In this document: positions 26,633 through 36,900 of the stretch, one piece after another
How positions within the stretch are numbered: the stretch's first letter is position 1
How the letters are laid out: the number at the start of each line of letters is the position of its first letter
Origin: Lacrimispora defluvii
Lineage (GTDB): Bacteria; Bacillota; Clostridia; Lachnospirales; Lachnospiraceae
DNA: 64,000 bases
Direction: 5' to 3'
Assembly: GCA_013036995.1 (NCBI GenBank)
Contig: JAAOXG010000056.1
Coordinates: 54,736-118,735, forward strand
Notes under the pieces: model-generated
Told to the model about the DNA's origin: nothing
Database searches by the model: none
The model's input: only the letters and a program-made list of their open reading frames with translations
Made by a program: the position numbers and the translations under genes

Positions 26633-27511
26633 TCATGATTCTCCTTTGCTCTTTATTCGTATCTGTCTGTGTTTGCAGAAGAGCACAAGAGTAGATATCA
26701 CTACCAAAATCAATGACAGCGCCTGAGACACCGGTATGCCAGTACTAAAGAAGATCAGCTGATCCGTACGGAGTCCTTCGATCCATACTCGTCCCAATCC
26801 ATAGCCCAGCAGGTAGATAAGAAGCATTTCACCATCGAACTTCTTGCGTTTCCGATACCAAAGCATAAAAATCAAAACGCATAAATTCCACACTGATTCA
26901 TAAAGAAACGTGGGATGAACCTGAATAAATTCCACACCATCTTTTACAATTAAGTGGTTTAAAAGCTCCTTAGATATCATATTCTCATTAACAAGCGCCC
27001 TTCTGATTCTCATAGCAAACAGGCCGTCTGTATATCCGCCAAACGCCTCGCAATTAAAGAAGTTTCCCCATCTTCCTATAATTTGCCCGGTAATTAATCC
27101 CAAGCAACCAGTGTCCGCCAAAGAAAAGAAGGAAAGTTTCTTCACTCTGGTGTAAACCGTGAGGGTAATGACAGCTCCTATGACGCCACCGTAGATTGCC
27201 AGCCCTCCTGCTCTGGTATTGAATATCTGAAGCAGATCATCTTTATAAGTGTCCCAGTCAAAAATTACATAATAGATACGGGCACCCATAATAGAAACAA
27301 TGATTGCATACAGTGCATAATCCAGATAAATATCCGGATCCTGCCCTCTGCGTTTTGCATCGCCTGCCGCAACCCAAAGACCTGCCAAGATTCCAATTCC
27401 TATGATAATACCGTAAAATGCAATGCGGAATCCAAATATCGAGATACTGTTTTGCAAATGGTCAATGGTAATTCCCAAATGCACAAAACTAATATCTGCC
27501 GTATTTGCCAT
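26633..27511 (-). CDS. lgt: Prolipoprotein diacylglyceryl transferase
   Basis: Lgt transfers a diacylglyceryl group from phosphatidylglycerol to the lipobox cysteine of lipoprotein precursors at the membrane. The 292-aa protein has about seven membrane helices and the Lgt signature GRWGNFFNCEAFGG; HPTFLYES and the Arg of the C-terminal GLRTDQL are also present. Start ATG 27511 follows GAAAGGAG. It would process the lipoproteins of this window, including the sugar-binding protein at 17910. Confidence 0.96.
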   Translation of the reverse strand: MANTADISFVHLGITIDHLQNSISIFGFRIAFYGIIIGIGILAGLWVAAGDAKRRGQDPDIYLDYALYAIIVSIMGARIYYVIFDWDTYKDDLLQIFNTRAGGLAIYGGVIGAVITLTVYTRVKKLSFFSLADTGCLGLITGQIIGRWGNFFNCEAFGGYTDGLFAMRIRRALVNENMISKELLNHLIVKDGVEFIQVHPTFLYESVWNLCVLIFMLWYRKRKKFDGEMLLIYLLGYGLGRVWIEGLRTDQLIFFSTGIPVSQALSLILVVISTLVLFCKHRQIRIKSKGES

Positions 27512-27538
27512 TCGTCTTCTCCTTTCGATGTTTTCTTT

Positions 27539-27567
27539 ATTTTACCCCGCTAAAACACAAAAATCAA
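27539..27567 (-). promoter_or_regulatory. Promoter of lgt
   Basis: On the minus strand TTGATT (27567-27562), 17 bases and TAAAAT (27544-27539) precede lgt by 27 bases. The 27512-27717 gap is a divergent promoter region; I found no clear rightward promoter for ychF in it. Confidence 0.6.
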
Positions 27568-27717
27568 ACATTATCGCCCGACATATTCAACTATATTTCG
27601 ACAAGCCCTTTGTTCTTTTTGTTTTTCTCTTTTAATTTCGTGGATAATATGATATTCTATATTAGTTGTAGATAAAAATCAACCATGAATATAAACAATA
27701 TTAGGAAGGTATTTGAT

Positions 27718-28815
27718 ATGAAATTAGGTATTGTCGGCTTGCCGAACGTAGGGAAAAGTACTTTGTTTAATTCACTCACAAAGGCTGGGGCAGAATCTGC
27801 CAACTATCCTTTCTGTACCATTGATCCAAACGTAGGAGTTGTTCCTGTTCCGGATGTACGTTTAGGACAGCTGGCCGCATTGTATGATTCCGCTAAAATC
27901 ACACCTGCAGTCATCGAATTCGTAGACATTGCAGGCCTTGTAAAAGGAGCATCCAAAGGAGAAGGACTTGGTAACCAGTTTCTTTCCAACATCCGTGAAG
28001 TTGATGCTATTGTCCATGTAGTACGCTGCTTTGAAGACCCCAATGTCATTCACGTAGACGGAAGTGTAGATCCGCTCCGGGATATTGAGACCATAGATTT
28101 AGAGCTGATTTTCTCTGATCTGGACATCCTTGACCGCAGAATTGCCAAATCGACAAAAGGCGCAATGAATGATAAATCCCTGGCAAAAGAATTAACCATC
28201 TTAAAGAAAATCAAAGCCCATCTGGAAGACGGCAACCTTGCCAGAAGCTTAGAAACAGAGGATGAGGATGAAGCTGTATTCATCAGCAGTCTTAATCTTC
28301 TTACCTATAAGCCGGTAATTTTCGCCGCTAACGTATGCGAAGATGACCTTGCCGATGACGGTGCTTCCAATGCTTATGTGGAAAAAGTCCGTTCCTTTGC
28401 AAAAGAAAACAACAGTGAAGTTTTTGTCATCTGTGCTCAGATTGAACAGGAAATTGCAGAGCTGGAAGAAGACGAAAAAAAGATGTTTTTAGAAGATCTT
28501 GGACTGACTGAGTCAGGTCTTGAGAAACTGATTGCAGCCAGCTACCACTTACTGGGCTTAATCAGCTATTTAACAGCCGGCCCTACCGAAACCAGAGCCT
28601 GGACCATAAAAGAAGGTACTAAAGCGCCTGGAGCAGCTGGAAAGATCCACTCCGATTTCGAACGAGGATTTATCCGTGCTGAAGTTGTTAATTACCAGGA
28701 TCTGCTGGATTGCAAAACCTATCCCGCCGCAAAAGAAAAAGGTCTGGTACGATTGGAAGGAAAAGAATACGTGGTAAAAGATGGAGATGTAATTTTATTC
28801 CGTTTCAATGTATAA
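27718..28815 (+). CDS. ychF: Ribosome-associated ATPase/GTPase YchF (OLA1 family)
   Basis: YchF is a translation-linked P-loop protein of the Obg family that prefers ATP. The 365-aa product has the P-loop GLPNVGKSTLFN, the G3 motif DIAGLVKGASKGEGLGNQFL, a coiled-coil middle, and a C-terminal TGS domain (AWTIKEGTKAPGAAGKIH). Length is normal. ATG 27718 follows AGGAAGG; an earlier ATG 11 codons upstream is not needed. It stands alone before a strong terminator. Confidence 0.97.
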   Translation: MKLGIVGLPNVGKSTLFNSLTKAGAESANYPFCTIDPNVGVVPVPDVRLGQLAALYDSAKITPAVIEFVDIAGLVKGASKGEGLGNQFLSNIREVDAIVHVVRCFEDPNVIHVDGSVDPLRDIETIDLELIFSDLDILDRRIAKSTKGAMNDKSLAKELTILKKIKAHLEDGNLARSLETEDEDEAVFISSLNLLTYKPVIFAANVCEDDLADDGASNAYVEKVRSFAKENNSEVFVICAQIEQEIAELEEDEKKMFLEDLGLTESGLEKLIAASYHLLGLISYLTAGPTETRAWTIKEGTKAPGAAGKIHSDFERGFIRAEVVNYQDLLDCKTYPAAKEKGLVRLEGKEYVVKDGDVILFRFNV

Positions 28816-28826
28816 ATATGTTACTG

Positions 28827-28854
28827 CCGCCGGCATGAAACCGGCGGTTTTTTT
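28827..28854 (+). terminator. Terminator of ychF
   Basis: CCGCCGG and CCGGCGG form a perfect 7-bp GC stem around CATGAAA, followed by seven T bases. It begins 12 bases after the stop codon. Confidence 0.92.
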
Positions 28855-28894
28855 ATGCATATTCTGATAAATTTTGTCAAAGTGTTAATTACTC

Positions 28895-28922
28895 TTGTAA
28901 ACTCTTTTTCTTATGTTATAAT
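28895..28922 (+). promoter_or_regulatory. Promoter of the formate/nitrite-type channel
   Basis: TTGTAA, 16 bases and TATAAT stand about 70 bases before the ATG at 28992. Confidence 0.55.
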
Positions 28923-28991
28923 ATGACATGGCTCTGAAAAGACAGACAGAATACGAAACACAACAGAATAAAAAAGGGAGTTACCGCACAG

Positions 28992-29621
28992 ATGAAAACA
29001 TTAATAAAAGCAGTAATTGCAGGGATCGCTATCAGCACGGGGGGCATCATTTATTTAACCCTGGAGAACCATATTGCAGGTTCTTTCTTATTTACCATCG
29101 GGTTATTTACCATATACACCTTTGGCTTCCATCTATTTACAGGCAAGGTATGCTATATAGTGGAGGAAAAACCTTCCTATCTCCTGACCGTTCTCCTGGT
29201 GTACATAGGTAATTTTGTGGGAACCACAGGGATGGGAACCATATTCAGACACACAAAACTCTCCAAGTTAACAGCCCACGCTGCAGATATTGTCAGTATA
29301 AAGCTTTCGGACACTTTATTCAGTACCTTTATTATGGCCATTTTATGTGGCGTAATGATGTGCATTGCAGTTATCGGGTTTCAAACCATTAAGGAGGGAG
29401 TCGGAAAATATTTCGCTCTGGTTCTTCCAGTTATGGTATTCATCCTTTCCGGATATGAACACAGTATTGCAGATATGTTTTATTTCACCATGGCAGGTGC
29501 CTGGAGTGCCAAGGCATTCTTATATATTCTGGTGATATCTGCCGGAAACTTAACAGGCGGCTGTCTGATTCCCATGGCAAAGAAATATTTAAAAGAAGAG
29601 GGATCACCTGCACATACCTGA
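28992..29621 (+). CDS. Formate/nitrite transporter (FNT) family channel, short form
   Basis: FNT proteins are pentameric channels for small monovalent anions such as formate, nitrite or lactate. The 209-aa product has about six membrane segments, LFTGKV at the position of the first conserved loop, SGYEHSIADMFYF with the central pore His, and a final GN/GG segment (SAGNLTGGCLIP). It is shorter than the usual 250-280 aa, with short N- and C-termini. A formate exporter would suit a mixed-acid fermenter, but the ion cannot be assigned. Start ATG 28992 follows GGGAG at about 11 bases. Confidence 0.83.
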   Translation: MKTLIKAVIAGIAISTGGIIYLTLENHIAGSFLFTIGLFTIYTFGFHLFTGKVCYIVEEKPSYLLTVLLVYIGNFVGTTGMGTIFRHTKLSKLTAHAADIVSIKLSDTLFSTFIMAILCGVMMCIAVIGFQTIKEGVGKYFALVLPVMVFILSGYEHSIADMFYFTMAGAWSAKAFLYILVISAGNLTGGCLIPMAKKYLKEEGSPAHT

Positions 29622-29641
29622 CAGGTCTGATTTCCATAAAA

Positions 29642-29682
29642 ACAAGGGCAGAAATCCCCATTGCATGGATTTCTGCCCTTGT
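29642..29682. terminator. Bidirectional terminator between the FNT channel and korB
   Basis: A perfect 16-bp inverted repeat, ACAAGGGCAGAAATCC and its complement, with a nine-base loop lies between the two convergent genes. Weak T-runs flank both ends, so it can end both transcripts. Confidence 0.85.
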
Positions 29683-29686
29683 CTTA

Positions 29687-30532
29687 CTATATAAAGCTGC
29701 TGATCAGATCCTTAAGAACCTGGTCTTGTGTTTCTCGTTTTATCAGTGGTGTGCCGCCATTTAAAATACCATTTTTCTTGTGAAAATCCAGCTTATCTTC
29801 CCGATACAGAATGCCGGTGGGGATTTTTTCACTTACTTCCATTGACATCCTGATGGCTTCCAGCCGATTGGTGGGGTCATAGTCATCTCCAAGCGGCGCT
29901 GCCATATTTTTATAGTAAGCAAAGGTATTTACTTTATTGAAGGTGATGCATGGCTGAAGAATATCCACGAAGGCATATCCAGGATAAAGGATTGCTTCCT
30001 TCATAATATTTACCAGCTGCTTTGAATCACCGCTGAAGCCCCTGGCTACAAATCCCGCACCAGTAGCAATTGCCAGAAGTACTGGATTTAAAGGCGTATT
30101 TAAGTTGCCATCGGTCTGAACTCCTGTAACAAATCCTTCCCCGCTGGTGGGTGATGCCTGCCCTTTGGTCAGACCATAAATCTGATTGTCATGAACAAAA
30201 TGAGCAATGTTCACGTTTCTTCTTATGTTATGAATAAAGTGATTGCCTCCTTCGCCGTAAGAATCACCGTCTCCGGAATTCACTATAACAGTAAGCTCCT
30301 CATTGGCGATTTTAGCGGCAGCTGCGGCTGGAAGCGCCCTTCCATGAAGTCCGCAGAAGCTGTTGGCATTTAAATACTGGGGCGTCTTCGCCGCCTGGCC
30401 GATTCCTCCCACCATTAATACTTTATTTGGTTCAATGCCCAGTTCCTCCAGCGCTGTTTTCAGACTGTTTAAAATGGAAAAGTTTCCGCATCCCGGACAC
30501 CATGCTGTTTCATACGTTTTGAATTTATCCAT
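29687..30532 (-). CDS. 2-oxoacid:ferredoxin oxidoreductase beta subunit
   Basis: This subunit binds thiamine pyrophosphate and, with the alpha subunit, oxidatively decarboxylates a 2-oxoacid to acyl-CoA while reducing ferredoxin. The 281-aa protein begins with WCPGCGNFSILNS and has the TPP motif GDGDSYGEGGNH and HFVHDNQIYGLTKGQ. The substrate could be 2-oxoglutarate (korB), a branched-chain 2-oxoacid or pyruvate; the sequence alone does not settle it. Start lies one base after the alpha subunit stop. Confidence 0.9.
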   Translation of the reverse strand: MDKFKTYETAWCPGCGNFSILNSLKTALEELGIEPNKVLMVGGIGQAAKTPQYLNANSFCGLHGRALPAAAAAKIANEELTVIVNSGDGDSYGEGGNHFIHNIRRNVNIAHFVHDNQIYGLTKGQASPTSGEGFVTGVQTDGNLNTPLNPVLLAIATGAGFVARGFSGDSKQLVNIMKEAILYPGYAFVDILQPCITFNKVNTFAYYKNMAAPLGDDYDPTNRLEAIRMSMEVSEKIPTGILYREDKLDFHKKNGILNGGTPLIKRETQDQVLKDLISSFI

Positions 30533-32200
30533 TTACCTGGAACCTCCTTCCAGCACTTTTTTTGTAATTTCTTCACCTGATATCTGCCTGCCATCATATT
30601 TTAAAATGCTCTTATGGCATTGGATTCCCGTCTGCTCTCTGATCAAGGACGCCAGCTGGCCTGTGGCATTTTGTTCTACGTTGATTAACGTTCTGCCTTC
30701 TGCATAAAATTTTAATCTCTCCTGAGGAAGGGGATAAATATCTCCAAACACCAGGGCTCCATAGCTTCCTTTCCCATCTTTATTTAAAAGAGAGACCGCC
30801 TCTTTGATGGGGCCGTAGGCAGAACCCCAGCCAAGTAACAGTGTTTCACAGTTCTCCTCTCCCATAAACTCCGGTTCTGACAGTTCTTCTATCAGACCCT
30901 TTAATTTTCTCATCCGCTTATCCACCATCTGGATTCTGACCTCTGCAGATTCCGTGATCCAGCCTCTTTCGTCATGTTCATCACTGTCAGCAGCAACAAT
31001 ATGGTCTGTAAGTCCTGGAATAAGCCTGGGGGAAATTCCATCTTCCGTGATCCTGTAACGCAGATACTCTCCTTCTGCTTCTTTCGCGTAACTGACTTGT
31101 TTCAGTCCCGATATGTCAAAGGGCTTCACACAGGCTGTTGAATCCCCAAGATACTGGTCACTGAGCAGTATAACAGGGATCTGGTATTTTTCTGCCAGAT
31201 TAAGAGCCCGGAATGTCTGGTAAAAAGCATCCTCCTGACTTCTTAACGCTATCACAAGTCTGGGGAACTCTCCCTGGGATGCGGAAATAACAAATTTTAA
31301 GTCACTTTGCTCTGTGCGGGTAGGCAGACCGGTTGCCGGACCAGGTCTTTGCACATCTACGGCTACAAGGGGAATCTCCGCAATGCCGGAGAATCCCAGC
31401 GCCTCCACCTTTAAGCAGAAGCCGCCTCCGCTGGTTCCAGTCATGGCCCTTGCGCCGGCAAAGGAAGCACCCAAAGCCATGTTAACAGCGGCAATCTCAT
31501 CTTCTGCCTGTTCCACCACAATTCCGGCCTTATGTCCTACAGAGGCCAGATATTCTAAAACTGCCGTTGAGGGAGACATTGGATAAGCGGAATAGAATTT
31601 AAGCCCTCCGGCCACTGCTCCAAGGCCCAAAGCCTCACTGCCTGAAATAAGCATGTAATCTTTAAAACCGCCTTCCAGATGGTTAAATTTTGCTTCCACG
31701 GCAGAGTATCCAGCTTTGGCTGCATTTAAATTAACCTCAAGAATTTCCTTCTTCATGACATCAGCCATAATTTCCTCAACATATGTAAATGGCTCACCGA
31801 AAAGCTTCAATACCGCACCTACAGCCACACTTGCAGAGGCTTTCCCATTCCCAAGTTCTTTTGCAATTTTGTTCATCGGAAGCTTCATGACTCTTAAATC
31901 TGTATCAGGATAATCAAAACTGCTGTCACATAAGATAAATCCTTCTTCCTTCAATTCATGCTTATGTAAATCAATGGTTTCCTCATCCAAAGCAATGATT
32001 CCATCCAAACGGTAACTGTGGGAGGTTATGACCTCCGTCCCAAAGCGCAGAAGGGAAAAGTTATGACCTCCACGCACCCGTGACATGAAATCTCTGGTTG
32101 TATAGATATAATAGCCGGAATGCTTCAGCAGTTTTTCTAAAATTGAGACTGTGGTATCGATGCCTTGACCGGCAGCGCCACCAATCAGAATATTATACAT
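30533..32200 (-). CDS. 2-oxoacid:ferredoxin oxidoreductase, fused gamma-alpha subunit
   Basis: The 555-aa protein fuses a gamma domain (residues 1-180, opening with LIGGAAGQGIDTT) to an alpha domain (from about 185) that carries YSAYPMSPSTAVLEYLA and the TGTSGGGFCL motif. It matches the KorA form found in many anaerobes. No delta (ferredoxin-like) subunit is present, so external ferredoxin should accept the electrons directly. ATG 32200 follows AAAAGGAGG. It forms a two-gene operon with the beta subunit. Confidence 0.9.
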   Translation of the reverse strand: MYNILIGGAAGQGIDTTVSILEKLLKHSGYYIYTTRDFMSRVRGGHNFSLLRFGTEVITSHSYRLDGIIALDEETIDLHKHELKEEGFILCDSSFDYPDTDLRVMKLPMNKIAKELGNGKASASVAVGAVLKLFGEPFTYVEEIMADVMKKEILEVNLNAAKAGYSAVEAKFNHLEGGFKDYMLISGSEALGLGAVAGGLKFYSAYPMSPSTAVLEYLASVGHKAGIVVEQAEDEIAAVNMALGASFAGARAMTGTSGGGFCLKVEALGFSGIAEIPLVAVDVQRPGPATGLPTRTEQSDLKFVISASQGEFPRLVIALRSQEDAFYQTFRALNLAEKYQIPVILLSDQYLGDSTACVKPFDISGLKQVSYAKEAEGEYLRYRITEDGISPRLIPGLTDHIVAADSDEHDERGWITESAEVRIQMVDKRMRKLKGLIEELSEPEFMGEENCETLLLGWGSAYGPIKEAVSLLNKDGKGSYGALVFGDIYPLPQERLKFYAEGRTLINVEQNATGQLASLIREQTGIQCHKSILKYDGRQISGEEITKKVLEGGSR

Positions 32201-32228
32201 AGGTTTACCTCCTTTTAAATTTTGACTA

Positions 32229-32257
32229 ATTATAACTCATTATCGTGTTATTATCAA
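32229..32257 (-). promoter_or_regulatory. Promoter of the 2-oxoacid oxidoreductase operon
   Basis: TTGATA (32257-32252), 17 bases and TATAAT (32234-32229) lie on the minus strand just ahead of the alpha subunit. Confidence 0.72.
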
Positions 32258-32380
32258 TATTTATTGCAGTATTTTTGAACTTTTTATAATTTATTGTTAT
32301 TTTTTTAATTATTACAGTTAATTGTTTTAAAATTAACATATTAATAAATATTCAATTCATATAGCTTTAAGACTCTTGAA

Positions 32381-32420
32381 TTAAAAAAAGAAAGAGAAAC
32401 AAAAATGTCTCTCTTTCTTC
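32381..32420 (-). terminator. Terminator of gltB-gltD
   Basis: On the minus strand GAAGAAAGAGAGAC pairs with GTTTCTCTTTCTT, then a run of T follows, directly after the gltD stop. Confidence 0.82.
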
Positions 32421-32423
32421 TCA

Positions 32424-33911
32424 TTATACCAGATTTGTATAGCCCATTAGGCTGATATCCACTTCTTTCGCTACTTCACGGCCTTCTCTGATTGCCCATA
32501 CCACAAGGGACTGGCCTCTGTGCATATCTCCTGCCACAAAAACCTTATCCACATTGGTTTTGTATCTGCCTGCTTCGGTTTCAACATTACTTCTTCCGTT
32601 TAACTTCACACCGAAGGCATCTGCAACATAATTCTGGGCGCCTAAGAAACCGGCTGCGATCAGTACTAAATCAGCAGGAACTTCTTTTTCACTGCCTGCT
32701 ACAGGCTCCATGCTTACCCGTCCGGTTTTCTCATCCTTTTTCGGCTCAAGGCTCATTAAAACTGCTTTTACCAGCTTGCCGGATTTATCTTTTATAAATT
32801 CCTTCACAGTCGTCTGATATACTCTTGGGTCTTTGCCAAATACAGAGATTGCCTCTTCCTGACCGTAATCAGTTTTCAGCACTTTTGGCCACTCCGGCCA
32901 GGAGTTATCCTCTGTCCTTGTTTCAGGAAGCTTTGGCATCATCTCAAGCTGAGTCACAGAGGCACAGCCATGGCGCAGTGACGTACCAACACAGTCATTT
33001 CCTGTATCTCCGCCGCCGATTACAATCACATGTTTACCCTTTGCTGATATATACTGATTATCCTGCAGATCCGAATTTAACAGGCTTTTTGTTGTGGATT
33101 TTAAGAAATCAACTGCAAAATAGATTCCCTGTGCATCTCTTCCAGGCACATTTAAATCCCTGGGATTCGATGCTCCGCACGCGAGGATAATACGGTCATA
33201 CTCTTTTAAAAGGTCTTTCGCCTTCTGATTCTTTCCAACGTCAGCGTTGGTAAGAAACTCGATCCCCTCTGCTTTCATGATCTCAACCTTCCGGTCAATC
33301 ACATGCTTTTCCAGCTTCATATTGGGAATTCCATACATCAGTAGTCCGCCTGCACGGTCTTCCCGTTCCAGGACAGTTACGCTGTGTCCCCGTTTATTTA
33401 ACTGATCTGCAGCTGCCAGACCGGCAGGACCGGATCCAATGACTGCAACCTTCTTTCCAGTGCGGATTTTAGGAGGTCTTGGTCCTGCAATTCCGGAAGC
33501 ATAGGCACGTTCAATAATGGCATACTCATTTTCCTTAATAGCAACCGGATCACCGTTTAATCCGCAGGTACATGCCGCTTCACAGGGAGCCGGGCAGACC
33601 CGGGCAGTAAATTCCGGGAAGCTGTTGGTTTTTTTCAAACGGTTATATGCCTGCTGCCAGGTACCGGAATAGATAAGATCATTCCATTCCGGTATTAAAT
33701 TGTTTAAGGGGCAGCCAGAAACCATTCCATTTAAAATAACTCCTGACTGGCAAAATGGTACTCCGCAGTCCATACACCGCGCACCCTGGCATTTTTGTTC
33801 CTTTTCAGAAAGGGGCAGATGGAACTCGTTATAATTTTTCAAACGGGTCTTGGGATCTACCGTTCTTCCTGTTTCTCTTTTATATTCTAAAAATCCTGTT
33901 GGCTTACCCAT
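32424..33911 (-). CDS. gltD: Glutamate synthase small subunit
   Basis: GltD is the FAD- and NAD(P)H-binding subunit that passes electrons to GltB for converting glutamine and 2-oxoglutarate to two glutamates. The 495-aa protein has N-terminal Cys clusters for 4Fe-4S binding ([14 protein letters not shown] and [15 protein letters not shown]), an FAD motif ([17 protein letters not shown]) and an NAD(P)H motif ([15 protein letters not shown]). The C-terminal [18 protein letters not shown] is typical. It follows gltB by 12 bases. Confidence 0.96.
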   Translation of the reverse strand: MGKPTGFLEYKRETGRTVDPKTRLKNYNEFHLPLSEKEQKCQGARCMDCGVPFCQSGVILNGMVSGCPLNNLIPEWNDLIYSGTWQQAYNRLKKTNSFPEFTARVCPAPCEAACTCGLNGDPVAIKENEYAIIERAYASGIAGPRPPKIRTGKKVAVIGSGPAGLAAADQLNKRGHSVTVLEREDRAGGLLMYGIPNMKLEKHVIDRKVEIMKAEGIEFLTNADVGKNQKAKDLLKEYDRIILACGASNPRDLNVPGRDAQGIYFAVDFLKSTTKSLLNSDLQDNQYISAKGKHVIVIGGGDTGNDCVGTSLRHGCASVTQLEMMPKLPETRTEDNSWPEWPKVLKTDYGQEEAISVFGKDPRVYQTTVKEFIKDKSGKLVKAVLMSLEPKKDEKTGRVSMEPVAGSEKEVPADLVLIAAGFLGAQNYVADAFGVKLNGRSNVETEAGRYKTNVDKVFVAGDMHRGQSLVVWAIREGREVAKEVDISLMGYTNLV

Positions 33912-33923
33912 TTTCGCTCCTCC

Positions 33924-36900
33924 TTACTTCTTTGTATTGGCATAAAATGCTTCAATCTGTGCCTGCTCGCTGCTTAAACCCTTTTCTTCCATCTGAACAA
34001 TGGTATTCATCATGCGTCTGTAGTCATGAGGCATGATTTTCTTGAATTTAGGCAGATATTCTCCAAAGTTGTCGAGGATTTCCTTGCCCTTTGCGGAGTT
34101 GGTATAAGCCACATGCTCCTTGATCATATCCTTTAATTCCAAAACATCGTATTTGTTGGTAACTTCTTCAAAAGAAACCATTTCCTTATTGAGGCGTTTG
34201 TATAAATCCCTCTTTTCATCTAATACGTAAGCGATTCCGCCGCTCATACCTGCCGCAAAATTCTTGCCAGTGGATCCAAGAACCACCACGCGTCCGCCTG
34301 TCATGTATTCACATCCATGGTCACCAACACCTTCCACCACTGCTGTTGCGCCGGAGTTTCGAACGCAGAACCGTTCTCCTGCCACACCGCAGATAAAGGC
34401 TTTTCCGCTGGTTGCTCCGTACAGAGCCACATTACCGATGACTATATTTTCTTCCGGTTTAAACTTAATTCCCTGAGGAGGATAAACCACCAGCTTTCCG
34501 CCGGAAAGTCCCTTGCCAAAGTAATCGTTGCTGTCACCGATCAGCTCCAGAGTCAGACCCCTTGGAATAAATGCGCCAAAACTCTGACCGCCGCTTCCTG
34601 TACAGCTAATGGTAAAGGTATCCTCTGCCAGTCCTTCCGGATACAGTCTGGTTATCTCTGAACCGAATATGGTACCCAGAGCACGGTCGGTATTGGAAAC
34701 ATCAATCTGAAGTCCCTTCTTCTGTCCTGCAGTGAGGGCCTGCCTTAATTTCTTTAAAATAATCTTCTCGTCTATGGTTTTATCCAGTTCGAAGTCATAA
34801 ACCTGCTTTTTGTCGTAGCCTGCTACTTTTCCGCCCACATATGGGTTGCCTAAAATTGCAGAGAAATCTACTTTCTTCGCTCTTTCATTGGAAATATCAT
34901 CTTTTTTCTTTAAAAGATCAGTTCTTCCAACCAGCTCATCCACAGTACGGACTCCAAGCTTTGCCATATATTCCCGAAGCTCTCTTGCAATAAAGTACAT
35001 GAAATTCACAACATATTCCGGTTTTCCCTTAAAGCGCTTGCGAAGTTCCGGATTTTGAGTAGCAACTCCAACCGGACAGGTATCTAAGTTGCAGACTCTC
35101 ATCATAACACAGCCCAGGGTAACAAGAGGAGCTGTTGCAAAGCCGAATTCCTCAGCTCCAAGCATACAGGCAATGGCCACATCCCGTCCAGTCATCAGTT
35201 TTCCGTCTGTTTCCAGAATTACCTTATCACGAAGCCCGTTCATAATCAGGGTCTGATGAGCTTCCGCCACACCAAGTTCCCAGGGAAGCCCTGCATTATA
35301 GATGGAGTTTCTTGGTGCTGCACCGGTTCCTCCGTCAAAGGAAGAGATTAAAATAACCTGGGCACCTGCCTTGGCAACACCGGCCGCAACCGTTCCCACT
35401 CCTGCTTCGGAAACCAGCTTAACGGAGATTCTGGCACTGGTATTGGAATTTTTCAAATCGTAAATCAGCTGGGCAAGATCCTCGATGGAATAAATATCAT
35501 GATGAGGTGGCGGAGAGATTAATCCCACTCCAGTTGTGGAATGTCTTGTTTTGGCCACCCATGGATATACTTTCTGTCCCGGGAGCTGGCCGCCCTCTCC
35601 CGGCTTTGCACCCTGTGCCATTTTAATCTGAATCTCTTTTGCACTGACTAAGTATCTGGAAGTTACGCCAAAACGTCCGGAAGCAACCTGCTTGATGGCA
35701 GAGCAACGGTTTACTCCATCTGGTCCTGTTGTCAGACGCTCCAGGCTTTCACCGCCCTCTCCGCTGTTTGATTTTCCGTGAATCCGGTTCATGGCAATGG
35801 CCAGAGCCTCGTGAGCTTCCTGTGAAATGGAACCATAGGACATGGCACCTGTCTTAAAGCGTTTTACAATGGATTCCACACTTTCCACTTCTTCAACCGG
35901 AACTTCTTTGGTCTTTGCGTAATCGAAGTCTAAAAGACTTCTTAAATTGACCATCTGGCCTTCTTCCGTTAACGCGTGTGTGTACTCCTTAAATGTCTCA
36001 TAACTGCCTGTTCTGGTAGCCTGCTGAAGGAGATGAATGGTACGTGGATTGTAAAGGTGCTCTTCCTGTCCTGCTCTTTCTTTATGGCTTCCCACGCTGT
36101 CTAAGGTTAAATCCACATCAAGACCAAGGGGATCAAATGCTGCGGAGTGAAGTGTATCCACGTCATTGGCAATATCCTCTAAGTTAATACCTTCCACACG
36201 GCTTACTGTATCAGTAAAATACGTATCTACCACTTTCTTTGAAATACCAATGGCTTCAAAAATCTGGGCTCCCTGATAGGACTGCACGGTTGAAATACCC
36301 ATTTTAGAGGCAATCTTTACAATGCCATGTAAAACGGCAGAGTTATAATCCTCTACTGCTGCATAATAGTCCTTATCAAGCATGCCATTATCAATTAAAT
36401 TATGAATGGATTCCTGAGCCAGATACGGATTGATTGCGCAGGCACCATATCCTAAGAGTGTTGCAAAATGATGAACTTCCCTGGGCTCTCCGCTCTCTAA
36501 TATAAGGGCAACTGAGGTTCTTTTCTTGGTTTTTACCAGATGCTGCTGAAGTGCAGAAACTGCCAGTAAAGAAGGAATGGGCACGTGGTTTTCATCAATA
36601 TCACGGTCTGACAAAATAATGATATTAGCGCCATCCCGATGAGCTCTGTCTGCCTCTAAAAACAGTCTGTCAATGGCTTTTTCCAGTGAAGTGTTCTTAT
36701 AATAGGTAATGGGAATCACTTCTACCTTAAATCCCGGTCTCTTCATATGTTTGATCTTCAGTAGATCCGTACAGGTAAGAATGGGATTATTTACTTTTAA
36801 GATCTTGCAGTTTTCCGCTTCTTCTTTTAAAATATTACCCTCTTCACCCACATAAACCGTAGTGGAGGTTACGATCTCCTCACGAATGGAGTCAATAGGG

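Noticed and set aside
32492..33190. Rightward reading frames opposite gltD
   Set aside because: They are antisense shadows of a strongly conserved gene, with Pro/His/Leu/Arg-rich products and no start signals.
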